12,511 bases of DNA from Rubrobacter sp. (GTDB taxonomy: Bacteria > Actinomycetota > Rubrobacteria > Rubrobacterales > Rubrobacteraceae), in assembly GCA_016781705.1 (NCBI GenBank), contig JADDPV010000233.1:1-12511 (forward strand), given 5' to 3'. The position numbers and the translations under genes are program-made. The notes below the pieces were generated by a model. It did not search any database and was not told where the DNA came from. It was given only the letters and a program-made list of their open reading frames with translations. Positions 1 to 7,687 of this stretch are shown piece by piece; position 1 is the first letter of the stretch, and the number at the start of each line of letters is the position of its first letter.

Positions 1-89
1 CACCCTACCCTTTCCGCCCAGAAATGGCCAAAGTCCAGCTCAGAAGGTCACACTCAAACCAACGAAGCACCGGAGTGGAAGGAGAAGAC

Positions 90-599
90 ATGATGTCGGC
101 AGGAGAGACCGGGAGCGAGCGGGGCGCCGTGGGCGTCTACCCGGATGGAGGCAGGTCCATCTGGCTGTTGGGCATGCTGGTCACGTTCAAGGCCGTGAGC
201 GAGGAGACCGGCGGCGAGTACTCACTTTACGAACTGACGGTCCCGCCCCAGCTCGGAGCGCTGCCCCACATCCATCATGCGGAGACCGAGGCCTTCTACG
301 TGCTGGATGGCGAGGTCGAGTTCCTCAAAGGCGAGCGCACCGTGAGAGCTGGAGTTGGGGAGTTCGTCTTCATTCCCAGGGGCGTGGTGCACGGCTTCAA
401 GAACGTAGGTCAGGAGCCGGCCAGGTGCCTGGGGATCGTTACTCCGGGCGGGTTAGCCGAGAAGCTCCTTACGGGCCTGGGTGAGCCGGCGAAAGCCGAG
501 ACGTTGCCACCGCCTCCGGAAGGGCCGCCCGATGTGGAGAGGATCGCGCAGATAGTCAGCAAGTACGACACGGAAATGGTGCTGCCTCCGGGACAGTAG
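90..599 (+). CDS. Single-domain cupin protein
   Basis: A 169-residue protein with one cupin beta-barrel. Cupin motif 1 is complete: G56, H60, H62, E67 and G74. Motif 2 is also complete: G90, P96, G98, H101 and N105. H60, H62, E67 and H101 are the expected metal ligands, so a metal-binding fold is well supported. The reaction is not: members of this group are often annotated as quercetin dioxygenase-like, but nothing here fixes a substrate. No signal peptide is seen, so it is probably cytosolic. The frame is open from ATG 24, but ATG 90 is preferred because GGAAGGAG at 77-84 lies 5 bases upstream; ATG 93 would also fit. The tail after about residue 125 is proline- and glutamate-rich and outside the barrel. 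The gene stands alone and ends before a hairpin terminator. Confidence 0.85.
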   Translation: MMSAGETGSERGAVGVYPDGGRSIWLLGMLVTFKAVSEETGGEYSLYELTVPPQLGALPHIHHAETEAFYVLDGEVEFLKGERTVRAGVGEFVFIPRGVVHGFKNVGQEPARCLGIVTPGGLAEKLLTGLGEPAKAETLPPPPEGPPDVERIAQIVSKYDTEMVLPPGQ

Positions 600-635
600 G
601 CTCGACAGGGAAGTGACGAAGCTTCTGTCGCAAAA

Positions 636-663
636 GGGAGCCGGAGCGAAGACTCCGGCTCCC
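636..663. terminator. Hairpin terminator between convergent genes
   Basis: A perfect 11-base-pair stem (GGGAGCCGGAG at 636-646, CTCCGGCTCCC at 653-663) closes a 6-base loop. It lies 36 bases after the cupin stop and about 100 bases beyond the stop of the convergent membrane-protein gene. On the minus strand the stem is followed by TTTT (complement of 632-635); on the plus strand only a weak T-rich run follows. It probably serves both genes, more strongly in the minus direction. Confidence 0.75.
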
Positions 664-762
664 TCGCTTCCATACTCGTTTCACAGGCGCGAATGCAACT
701 CGTGCCCACTTACGTGCTGGCACGCTCCCTATCCTATTGGCGCAGCCTCTTAAGCAGGCCAG

Positions 763-2552
763 TCAGCTATTGTCGGTAGGCGGTCTGACGCGGTAGAGGG
801 TTGCCTCCCTGTCCGCGGCGAGGTGTTCGAGGGTTGGTTCGGCGTCCGCGGCGCGCAGGATCGCGTCGGCGTCTTTCCCGTCTTCGGCGTAGTCCTCCGG
901 GTGGACGATGATGTACTCGACGCGCAGGCGTTGTAGCTGCGCGAGGCTCTCGGGGCTCGGGAAGCTGCTAATGGCGCTGCGCGTCTCACCGTAGTCGTCG
1001 GGGAAGTAGCTCGCGTAGCCGTTGACGAGGCGCCAGAAGCCGAACGTGGAGCGGTACATGCGCGGGGTCTCGCGGAAGGGGTCGTCCCTAGAGGCGAACG
1101 GGACCTCGGCGACGACGGAGTCGGGGTCTTTGTCGGTGAGGTAGGCGTAGGCCGCCTCGAGCTTCTGCGGGCCGCGGTCTATAAAGCGGTCCACGGGCAG
1201 GGTCGGCAGGAATTCCAGGGCCGCGACGATGGAGAGGGCGGCGAGGGCGAGGAGGGCGCGTCCGCCGCCGAGCCTTTCGAGGAGTGCGCGCAGGCCGAGG
1301 GCGGCCAGGACCGCTACGCAGAGCATGACGATGATCCACATCCGGGCCGGGACGCGCAGGTTGCCGAAGCCGGGGACGTGCTCGTAGAGCAGCAGGTAGG
1401 GGAGGGGCACTTCGAGGTCTCCGAGCCTCAGCCGCGGCCCGCACGAGAGGAGGAAGACGGCGGTGCCGAGCGCCGCGTAGAGCGCCTCCGCTTTCGCGGC
1501 GCGGCGCCGGAGGACGGCGCAGGCGGCGAGAGCGGAGGCGACGAGACCCGGGTAGAGGGTCAGCTCATAGACCGGCTTGCGTTCCTCGTGGGTGATGCCG
1601 AACGCCTCCGGCGTCCAGCCCAAAAGGAGGCTCTGGGGCGGCGAGACGAGGAGGGCCGGGGGGACGAAGGAGCCGTTGGCGACCGTTTCGATGTCCCGCG
1701 TGTGGTCGGCGGAGCCCGAGAGCGGAGGTACGGGCCGAGGAGAAGCGCGAGGAGGGCGCCGAAAGCGGCGAAGGTCGGGACACCGTAGAGGACGTCGCGA
1801 ACCTTCGGTGGCTCGCGGTTCAGGAGGGACCAGGCGGCGTAGAAGAGGGCCATCATCAGGGCGGCGAAGACGCCGTAGTAGAGGCCGGAGAGGGCGTTTA
1901 GGGAGAAGAGGAGCCCGGTGAGGAGGAGGTCTTTGGGTTTGCGTCCGTCTTCGAGGTAGCGGTGCATGAAGATCAGGATCAAGGGCAGCCAGTACGTGGT
2001 CATGGAGTTGAGCTGGGTGATGTGCCCGAACCTGTATGGGCACAGGGCGTAGACCGCCCCGGCGAAGAGCGCGGCGTGGAATGCGTAGGGTCTACCCTGC
2101 GTGAGCCGGCTCGCGAGCAGGAAGGTTGCGTAGCCGGAGAAGATGTAGGTGAGGAGCAGGACGACGTTGAAGCCGACGAGGGGATTGTCGGTCGCCGCTG
2201 AGAACGGGGCGGCGAGCAAGGCGCTCGGGAGGAGGATGTCGGTGTAGGCGAGGGCGGCGGGGGTGGGGTGGAAGATATTAGCGTCGTAAAGGGTAGCGTT
2301 TGTGGTGAGGGCGTGCTGGATCCAGGCCATGCTCCACACCATCACCGCCGGGTCCCCGCTCCCGTTTACCCGGTCCAGGTTGAAGATGAGCGGATACGTG
2401 AAGACGGCCGCCAAAACGGTGTACAGCAGCAGCGCCGCGAAGTGCCCCCGGAGGGCGGGGTTTCGCGCCTTCGTGCCCCCATCCGTCAGGTCCTCTTCCC
2501 CCTCGCGCGCCCCCGAGCCGGGCAGCTTTTCACCGCGGAGACCAAGACGCGG
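763..2552 (-). pseudogene. GT-C/YfhO-like multi-spanning membrane protein, frameshifted
   Basis: A long integral membrane protein split between two frames. The upstream frame (stop at 1560) carries the first helices, with a conserved-looking GSGDPAVMVW segment after helix 1 and HPTPAALAYTD further on. The downstream frame (ending at 763) carries the remaining helices and a soluble C-terminal domain. The good sequence switches frame at about 1715-1727, from GPYLRS to SGSADHTRDIETV, where one base appears missing. The arrangement (acidic residue after the first helix, 9-11 helices, extracytoplasmic tail) resembles GT-C glycosyltransferase-like or YfhO-like proteins, which act on lipid-linked sugars or on teichoic or other envelope glycans. 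The exact reaction cannot be assigned. A second oddity is the start: helix 1 begins in frame near 2445, but no ATG, GTG or TTG lies between the stop at 2553-2555 and TTG 2412, which is inside helix 1. Two lesions suggest a dying gene; sequence error is the alternative. Confidence 0.75.
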
Positions 2553-2595
2553 TTATTGTAGCCGAGCGGCCGCCGGGCAGCGCGGACGACAACGT

Positions 2596-2613
2596 TCCAT
2601 GCCCGGACATGGA
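2596..2613. repeat. Short dyad in the gap 2553-2693
   Basis: TCCATG at 2596-2601 and CATGGA at 2608-2613 form an inverted repeat around CCCGGA. It lies upstream of the broken membrane-protein gene and could be an operator remnant, but arms of six bases may occur by chance. I see nothing else in 2553-2693. Confidence 0.25.
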
Positions 2614-2693
2614 GCCTTTCGAGACACACTTCCGTGGCTCACGCCGGCCGGCACGTCCTGGCAGTCTCCCTGTTCTCGGCGCGGGGATCGCGG

Positions 2694-3139
2694 TTAAACC
2701 AGCGTTTGCACCAAATACGCGTGGTCGAGGGGCTCTCCGGTAGCGCGCACGACGGTCGTCTTCCAGGTCTCACGGGCCCCGGCCCCGAAGACCGCCTCCC
2801 GCAGGTAGCGGCCCGGGAGCTCGCTGCCGTGGAATGACTCCCCGCGGACGACTACGGCGCCGCTTTCGAGGCGGCGCCGCAGCTGGGCGGCGAGGTGCCC
2901 CAGGACGTAGTTGTGGTAGTAGACGGGGGCGACGCTCAGGTGGACCTTTGGCGGCCCAGTCGGCTCGTCGTCTCGTCCGGTCGGAGGGGGCACCGCCTGC
3001 AGCCCTTGGACGAGGCCCCCCACCACAGCGAGTCGAGGTCCTTGCGGTCGGGGTCCTGGTAGAGGGCCTTCTGGAAGCGGTGCACCACGAGCGCCCAGCG
3101 AACGAAGACTAGCCTGTCGGGTCGGCGGCGGTTTGGCAA
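2694..3139 (-). pseudogene. M3-type metallopeptidase, C-terminal fragment
   Basis: This is a relic matching the last quarter of the intact peptidase at 4916-6598. Shared blocks, in order, are PDRLVFVRWAL, DPDRKDLDSLWW, VAPVYYHNYVLGHL, SELPGRYLREAVFG and GARETWKTTV. By hand alignment about 25 of 39 residues match in the first block, so this is an old paralogue, not a recent copy. The zinc site (HExxH and downstream Glu) is absent, so it cannot be an active enzyme. The frame breaks at the six-C run 3016-3021, after LWW; one missing G on the coding strand explains it. Homology begins at about 3139, only some 18 bases from the stop of the transposase relic, so the truncation point coincides with the insertion-element boundary. 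Confidence 0.85.
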
Positions 3140-3178
3140 GTCGTGCCTAGCGCACGATCAGGTGACCTTTTTGGCAAG
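3132..3178. repeat. Short repeats at the transposase/peptidase relic boundary
   Basis: The 9-mer TTTGGCAAG occurs at 3132-3140 and again at 3170-3178. Between the copies is a perfect small hairpin, TCGTGC (3141-3146), CTAGC, GCACGA (3152-3157), directly after the transposase stop. These may be remains of the insertion-element end, but I could not find a matching terminal repeat at the other side. Confidence 0.35.
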
Positions 3179-4057
3179 CGACAGATGTTCTTGATGCGGG
3201 CAACCGAAGGCCGAGCATACCCGCTGGCCACCTCGTGGGCGGCGAGAGCAGGCCATCCTCCTCCACCTCCATCACCCGACGCTTGCCCCGTGCACCCACT
3301 TCTTGGGCTCTATCGGATGCGGCCACGGCCTCTTCTTCGGTAGGTAGCAGCTCACGATCCATAGTACGCCTCGCTTGCAGCCCTTGTTTACCTCCCTGTG
3401 GCGTCCCACGACGAACTATCCTGACCTCTCTCGGCTCACGTACCAACTCGCGCGTTGTCGCACACCAACACCAAAACCTTCTTCTTGCCGCCGCGGCGAG
3501 CTTCTCGAAGCACCACCACGAAAGGAAGCGGTCTTACGCCCCTCACGGAGCGCCCCTACACGAAGCGCAGCCACGTCTGATCGAACTCCGGCAGATAAAG
3601 CCCGTAGCAGGAGATGGCCTTCGGGTCGGGGTCGTCTTTGGTCACCGTCCGTTGCACGAGGCGCGCGGACTCGCCATCCTCGCTCCAGGCATGCGCAGCG
3701 AGGGCAAGGCGAAGCACGTGGCTCCACCACGTCTCCTCCTCGAAGCCTACCGTCCATCCCGAGTCGCTCGCCGCCAGGCTGATCAGCCGGTGCGGCGCCT
3801 TTTTTTCTCGCGTACTCGGGGTCGGGGCTGGTGATCCAGCGCTTGGCGCGCAGCCAGCGCACCCCCATCTGCTCCGGGGTCGCCTGCACAGTCTGCGCGG
3901 TCACTCGCCCCTCGGTGATCCCCCTTCCTCGAAGCTCACCTCCTGCGCGGCCAGCGCAAGCGTCCACAGGCTCGTGTCCTTTCCAAACTCCCTGGGGCTC
4001 CGATGAAGCATCTCGCCCAACCGCTCGGCCTCCCCTCCTCGACGAAGGCGGCGGCGT
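3158..4057 (-). pseudogene. IS630-like transposase, C-terminal remnant
   Basis: Reading all three minus-strand frames together gives an ordered IS630-family transposase: EMLHRSPREFGKDTSLWTL, then RVTAQTVQ, then GVRWLRAKRWITSPDPEYAR, then GWTVGFEEETWWS, then TKDDPDPKAISCYGL, then KVLVLVCDNA/SWYVSRE, then SCYLPKKRPWPHPIEP, then VHGKRRVMEVEE, ending FGCPHQEHLSLAKKVT and a TGA at 3158-3160. The three expected catalytic acidic positions are visible: FEEET (family normally has Asp here), CDNA and PIEP. At least five frame changes are needed, including one at the G run near 3925 and one at the A run after YAR. A TAG also interrupts the frame after WLRFV. The N-terminal helix-turn-helix half is missing. 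The element is dead and old. Identification rests on motif recall, not a search. Confidence 0.85.
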
Positions 4058-4400
4058 GGGCCTGGCAACGGTTTCCGTGGCCATGGCCTTACAACGTGCG
4101 CGGACCGAGGGGTTGACATCGTCTGGGCTGCGCCGAGGGCTGTCCACCCACTGCCGCAGGAACCACTCGACGAACGAGGCGGCGTTCCTTCTTCGATGGC
4201 CGCGAGCCGACCTTTTCGCAGTCGAGGATGAACGGGTCACGGAACTCCATCCTAATCCCGGGCGAGACCAGGACCAGCGCCTCGACCATCCTCGGGTAGG
4301 CGAGCGCGAAGTCGATGGCCGTCCTTGCCCACCATCGATAGCCCCGCCGCTGAGCCGTCTTCGAGAGCTACCAAAGCGGCCACAGCCGCCAGATCTCCCA
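4058..4400 (-). pseudogene. Alpha/beta hydrolase, internal fragment
   Basis: Three minus-strand pieces in order resemble the middle of an alpha/beta-fold hydrolase. DLAAVAALVALEDGSAAGLS leads to a nucleophile elbow (GLSMVG; the usual G-x-S-x-G has its last Gly shifted or mutated). AIDFALAYPRMVEALVLVSP, just after the nucleophile helix, follows. Then FVEWFLRQWVDSPRRSPDDV and VRARCKAMATETVARP form the cap region. Frame changes are needed near 4325 and near 4190. The N-terminal strands before DLAAV and the C-terminal part with the catalytic Asp and His are missing, so it is not functional. At about 4057 it joins the transposase relic with no linker, which marks a recombination or insertion point. 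Confidence 0.7.
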
Positions 4401-4401
4401 C

Positions 4402-4513
4402 TGGATGGAGCGAGCGGAGGCCGAAGACACCCCGACCGGCCTCCTCGAGAACGGCGAGGACCCCACCAGCTTCTACCTCGCCCCCGACGACTTCCTCAAA
4501 GACTTTCCCGTAA
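4402..4513 (+). pseudogene. Short coding-like scrap, family unknown
   Basis: On the plus strand, starting where the hydrolase homology ends, the frame beginning WMERAEAEDTP and continuing through GLLENGEDPTSFYLAPDDFL has an acidic, ordinary globular composition unlike a GC-rich shadow frame. There is no ribosome site and the frame has a stop at 4351-4353. It is probably the tail of a gene whose front was lost at the same rearrangement. I do not recognise the family. Confidence 0.3.
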
Positions 4514-4535
4514 GAGATCGCGGCCGAAAGCCCCA

Positions 4536-4554
4536 ACCGGCCGCGCCGGCCGGT
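4536..4554. repeat. GC-rich stem-loop
   Basis: ACCGGCC (4536-4542) and GGCCGGT (4548-4554) pair perfectly around a 5-base loop. It lies between the relic region and the small gene at 4620. It could be an old terminator for the plus-strand scrap, but no T run follows. Confidence 0.4.
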
Positions 4555-4576
4555 AGCTTCGCTCCAGCCTTATGCG

Positions 4577-4582
4577 TATAAC
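4577..4582 (+). promoter_or_regulatory. Possible -10 box for the small gene at 4620
   Basis: TATAAC matches five of six bases of the bacterial -10 consensus. It lies about 30 bases before a strong ribosome site, the right geometry for a short leader. No convincing -35 box is seen 16-18 bases upstream, so support is weak. Confidence 0.25.
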
Positions 4583-4619
4583 ACGGTGTCCGCGTACACG
4601 AGCGAGGAAGGAGGCCCGG

Positions 4620-4919
4620 ATGATAGACCAGCTCATCGAGCGGCTTCCGGTGCTGACCGGGGCGGAGGTGTCACGCCTGGAGGCAGCCGCGCGGCGCGAG
4701 CTCGACCGGCGGAAGGGTGGCGCCGACTACGACGGCGCTCCGCGGAGGAGACGCCGCTCGCCGGCGGCGGGTGGGAGCGGACGGAGGTCCTAGAGTATCG
4801 CCCGCACGAGGACGGCCACCTGCAGCTAGAGTTCCGGCGCTACATCCGCAAGGACGGCTCCGCTCGAGATTGAGCGGAAGCGGGCGGCGAGCCTGGGGGA
4901 GAACGCCGACCAGCTCTAA
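4620..4919 (+). pseudogene. Small protein of unknown family with two compensating frameshifts
   Basis: The ATG at 4620 follows GAGGAAGGAGG (4604-4614) at a spacing of 5 bases, one of the best ribosome sites in the window. The start frame reads MIDQLIERLPVLTGAEVSRL and an Arg/Glu-rich helix, then degenerates after about 4730. A second frame takes over with WERTEVLEYRPHEDGHLQLE and FRRYIRKDGSA. Near 4860 the sense returns to the first frame (LEIERKRAASLGENADQL), ending with TAA at 4917-4919. The two shifts cancel exactly: 300 bases from start to stop. Read straight through, the first frame would stop at 4791-4793, at 57 residues. The composite is about 99 residues: an N-terminal helical segment and a C-terminal beta-like segment. 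I do not recognise the family. The strong translation signal and preserved ends suggest recent damage or sequence error. Confidence 0.55.
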
Positions 4920-6598
4920 TTAAGCGACTTCGCGAAGTAGTCGGGGTTCAGTTTTTCTCCCGTGGCTCCGGCAACGGTATCTTCCCAATTGTTGCGAGCT
5001 CCAGGGCCGAAGACGGCTTCCTGGAGGTAGCGTCCCGCCAGCTCGCTCGCGAAGAACGGCCTGCCGGTCACTCGTTTTTCGAGGTAGTCCCCGAGTTGGG
5101 CGGCGATCAAATGTCCCAGGACGTAGCTATGGTAGTAGACGGGGGCGACGGCCACGTGGATCTTGGCCGCCCAGTCCGGTTCGTCCCTCCCCGGCGGCCG
5201 GTTCACCAACTGGTACCGCGCGACGAGGTCCCACCACAGGGTGTTGAGGTCCTCACGGTCAGGGTTCGCGTAGAGCTCCTTCTCGAATCGGTACATCACC
5301 AAAGCCCAACGTATAAAGACCAGCCGATCAGCCCGTTGGCGCCAAAGGAGTTGCTCGCGGGTCTCCAGATCGAGCTCGGCCTCTGGGATCCCGGCGACGG
5401 CCGAGAGCCAAGCCGGATCCTCCGAAAGAGAGCCCATCATGAGCGCGATCGCCTCCGTAGTACACGTATGGGCGACGGTGCGCAGCAGGTATGGCAGCCC
5501 GGGGTTTATGTGCTTATCGTAGACAGCATGACCGAACTCGTGCAACATGGTGTCCATCCAGTAGGAGTCCGGCCGGACGTTCGCCAGCACCCGCACGTCG
5601 TAGGGGTAAGAACGTCCCACCCGCAGGCAGAAGGCATGCTGGCTCTTGCCGGCCCGCTCGTACAGGTCGCTCCTCGCGAGCACGTCACGGACCTCGAGAC
5701 CCAAAGAGTCGTAGGTCTTGCGCGTCATGGCCTCGAGATCCCTGCCCTGAAAGTAACGATCTACATCCGGCCCGTTACGACCTGTTGTCGCCAGCCCACC
5801 ACCCGTTCCAACCGCACCTCTCGCGTCCCCTCGCCCAGCCGAGCGTGGAAACGCAACCGGGTCGTGTTTGCAGCTTTGGAAGAACGGGTCCGACAGGTGC
5901 CAGGGGGACACGCGCTCGACCCCGAACCTCCGCTTCAGGCCGGCGTCGAGCTGGCGTTTCAGTTCCGCGAAGGGCTCCCGCGTGGCGGCCTCTAGGTAAT
6001 CCATGACGTGGTCGAGCTCGTCGGCGTCTATCTCCTGGAGGTAAAGAGAGCGGGCGTGGTGGTTTGCGAAGCCTTCTTCGCGGGCGAGGCGGTTGCGCAG
6101 GCGGGCGAGCTCGCGCACGACGCCCGCGGCCTCCCGCCCGACGCTCTTCTGAGCCTCCCAGGCCTCGCGGCGCAGGGCCTCGTCTTCGGAGGAGCGAAGG
6201 ATGTCCTTGATCTCGTTCTCCCCAACCGCCTCCCCCCCGACCGTGCCCCGGTGGTTGCCGAAGATGGCGTTCGCCTCCGCCTCCAACTCCTCGATGCGCG
6301 TGAGCGTCTCCTCGTCGCCCCGACGCCCAGCGAAGGCCAGGTACAAGAGTTCCACCTGCCGCCGCAACAGCGAGCTCTCCAAAGCCTCGCGCCCCTCGTA
6401 CCAGCCCTTCACCATCTCAAACTCGTCCCGGTCGGCGAAGAGCCTGTTGTACTCGGTCCCCGCGTGCACCAGGTCCCTTTGGGCCTCCGTGGTCCCGGTC
6501 GTCGACAGGCCCCACCATGCCTCGCCCAAAGCCTTCTCGACCGGCGCCAGGCGCTCCTCGAAACGGCCGATGTAACTATCTATTTCGGCGCTATCCAT
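4916..6598 (-). CDS. M3-type zinc metallopeptidase
   Basis: A 560-residue, mostly alpha-helical peptidase of the M2/M3 (thimet oligopeptidase-like) group, expected to cleave short peptides in the cytosol. The zinc site is complete: HEFGH at residues 353-357 and the third ligand Glu at 382 in CTTEAIA, 24 residues after the second His. The C-terminal block VAPVYYHSYVLGHL is the usual substrate-binding region. No signal peptide or membrane helix is seen. The ATG at 6598 follows AGAAGGTGG at 7 bases. An in-frame, Gly/Arg-rich stretch of about 35 residues (from SCKHDPVAF to GRNGP, DNA roughly 5764-5871) sits between DPFFQ and DVDRYFQGRD and looks inserted relative to the family. Its TAG (4916-4918) overlaps the TAA of the convergent small gene. 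A truncated paralogue lies at 2694-3139. Confidence 0.9.
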   Translation of the reverse strand: MDSAEIDSYIGRFEERLAPVEKALGEAWWGLSTTGTTEAQRDLVHAGTEYNRLFADRDEFEMVKGWYEGREALESSLLRRQVELLYLAFAGRRGDEETLTRIEELEAEANAIFGNHRGTVGGEAVGENEIKDILRSSEDEALRREAWEAQKSVGREAAGVVRELARLRNRLAREEGFANHHARSLYLQEIDADELDHVMDYLEAATREPFAELKRQLDAGLKRRFGVERVSPWHLSDPFFQSCKHDPVAFPRSAGRGDARGAVGTGGGLATTGRNGPDVDRYFQGRDLEAMTRKTYDSLGLEVRDVLARSDLYERAGKSQHAFCLRVGRSYPYDVRVLANVRPDSYWMDTMLHEFGHAVYDKHINPGLPYLLRTVAHTCTTEAIALMMGSLSEDPAWLSAVAGIPEAELDLETREQLLWRQRADRLVFIRWALVMYRFEKELYANPDREDLNTLWWDLVARYQLVNRPPGRDEPDWAAKIHVAVAPVYYHSYVLGHLIAAQLGDYLEKRVTGRPFFASELAGRYLQEAVFGPGARNNWEDTVAGATGEKLNPDYFAKSLN

Positions 6599-6637
6599 AG
6601 CAGAACCACCTTCTCTGGATGGATCTTTGCAACGGTG

Positions 6638-6651
6638 TGCCGGTCACGGCA
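6638..6651. promoter_or_regulatory. Small inverted repeat upstream of the peptidase gene
   Basis: TGCCG, GTCA, CGGCA at 6638-6651 lies about 40 bases before the peptidase start. The half-site resembles the TGCCGG arm of the larger repeat at 8902-8925. Arms of five bases are short and could be chance. I see no gene in the rest of the 255-base gap 6599-6853. Confidence 0.2.
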
Positions 6652-6853
6652 GGTACGTTATCCGAGCGACGGTCAGCCAGTATTCCTGCGAGGAGTTGTT
6701 CGGCCGGGAAAAGGGCTGCGCCGCCGCGAAGCCGAGCAAGCAATCAGACATCGACGCCAATGCTCATTCTCTGCAGCCACCACTCTCTACCAGATGCGCC
6801 TTGTTTGAAGGCCCATCGGCGGGAAGCGGCGGGTGCGAGCGTTCGTTCGATGG

Positions 6854-7675
6854 TCAGCGGCGATTGCGCCAGGCGGCGCGGTCGCGGCGCTGTCCCAGCA
6901 GGATCACGGCGACCAGTACCGCGACGCCCGCCGCCGCGTACTGCACGAGCCCCTCCGGTCCGCCCGACCCACCGACCACGAGCGCCGCGACGAACACGAG
7001 CGCTACCGCCGCCCAGCCCGCGGCCCTGTACGCAAAGTACGCCGAGAGGAGCCCGGCCAGGGAATAGACGAGCCACATCAACGGGCCGAGCGCCGTCGTC
7101 CACTGAACGAAGATCGGTGGGACGTTCGCCCCCGTCGCCCACAGACCGACCTGCCCGACCGCGAGAAACGCCGCGAAGGCCCCGATAAAGCTCAGGGCCC
7201 CCGACCTCCAGCTTATCGGCTCCGGATCGAAGTCGTGCGGCTCGTACCAGCGGGCCCGGCGCGCGGGCTCCCGGCCGCGGCCCCGGCGACTGCCCGGGGG
7301 TTCGGGTGCCTCCTCTCGGCGGAACCTGTTGCGCAGCCGCTCGCCTAGAGACGAACCGCCTTCGGCCGCGTCGGCGTGGGGCTCGCGCTCGCGGCGTTTT
7401 TTGGAGAGCTCGTCGTCGAGCGAGCCGAAGTCGAGGCCGGCGAGCTGGTCGGCGGCGTGGGCGAGGTCGAGCGCCTCGTCGTGGCGCCGGCGGCGCTCCG
7501 GGTCGGAGAGGACGGCGTTCGCCTCCTGAAGCCGGCTGAACTCCTTCTCCGAGCCGCCCGGGTGGTCCGGGTGGCGCTCCTTCGCTAGCTGGCGGTAGGC
7601 GTTCTTTATCTCCGACGGGCTCGCCGAGCGGGGGACGCCCAAGACCTCGTAGTAGTTGACCTGCCTCTCCGCCAT
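6854..7675 (-). CDS. J-domain (DnaJ-like) membrane protein
   Basis: A 273-residue protein with an N-terminal J domain of about 65 residues (NYYEVLGV through VLSDPERRRRHDEA). The diagnostic HPD tripeptide is at residues 35-37, so it should stimulate the ATPase of a DnaK-type Hsp70. The Gly/Phe region, zinc-finger domain and C-terminal substrate domains of true DnaJ are absent. A charged, Arg-rich linker (about 70-150) leads to four hydrophobic segments (about 155-270), so the J domain is probably tethered at the inner face of the membrane and recruits the chaperone there. The ATG at 7675 is preceded by AGGGGG. It begins 12 bases after the queG stop on the same strand, so the two are probably cotranscribed; a functional link is not established. 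Confidence 0.88.
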   Translation of the reverse strand: MAERQVNYYEVLGVPRSASPSEIKNAYRQLAKERHPDHPGGSEKEFSRLQEANAVLSDPERRRRHDEALDLAHAADQLAGLDFGSLDDELSKKRREREPHADAAEGGSSLGERLRNRFRREEAPEPPGSRRGRGREPARRARWYEPHDFDPEPISWRSGALSFIGAFAAFLAVGQVGLWATGANVPPIFVQWTTALGPLMWLVYSLAGLLSAYFAYRAAGWAAVALVFVAALVVGGSGGPEGLVQYAAAGVAVLVAVILLGQRRDRAAWRNRR

Positions 7676-7687
7676 CGTCCCCCTATT

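Noticed and set aside
3132..3178. Direct repeat TTTGGCAAG as an insertion-element target duplication
   Set aside because: Both copies lie on the same side of the transposase relic, and IS630-group elements duplicate a TA dinucleotide, so it is not a target-site duplication.
3416..4240. A 274-residue open frame on the minus strand
   Set aside because: Only parts of it make protein sense (hydrolase cap, then one transposase block); the rest is the wrong frame of the transposase relic. It is not one gene.
3235..4556. Long plus-strand open frames across the relic region
   Set aside because: Arg/Pro/Ser-rich composition and perfect antisense position to recognisable transposase and hydrolase segments show they are shadows of GC-rich DNA.
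5096..5995. A 299-residue plus-strand open frame
   Set aside because: It lies fully antisense to the intact peptidase, including its HEFGH site, and has no recognisable motif.
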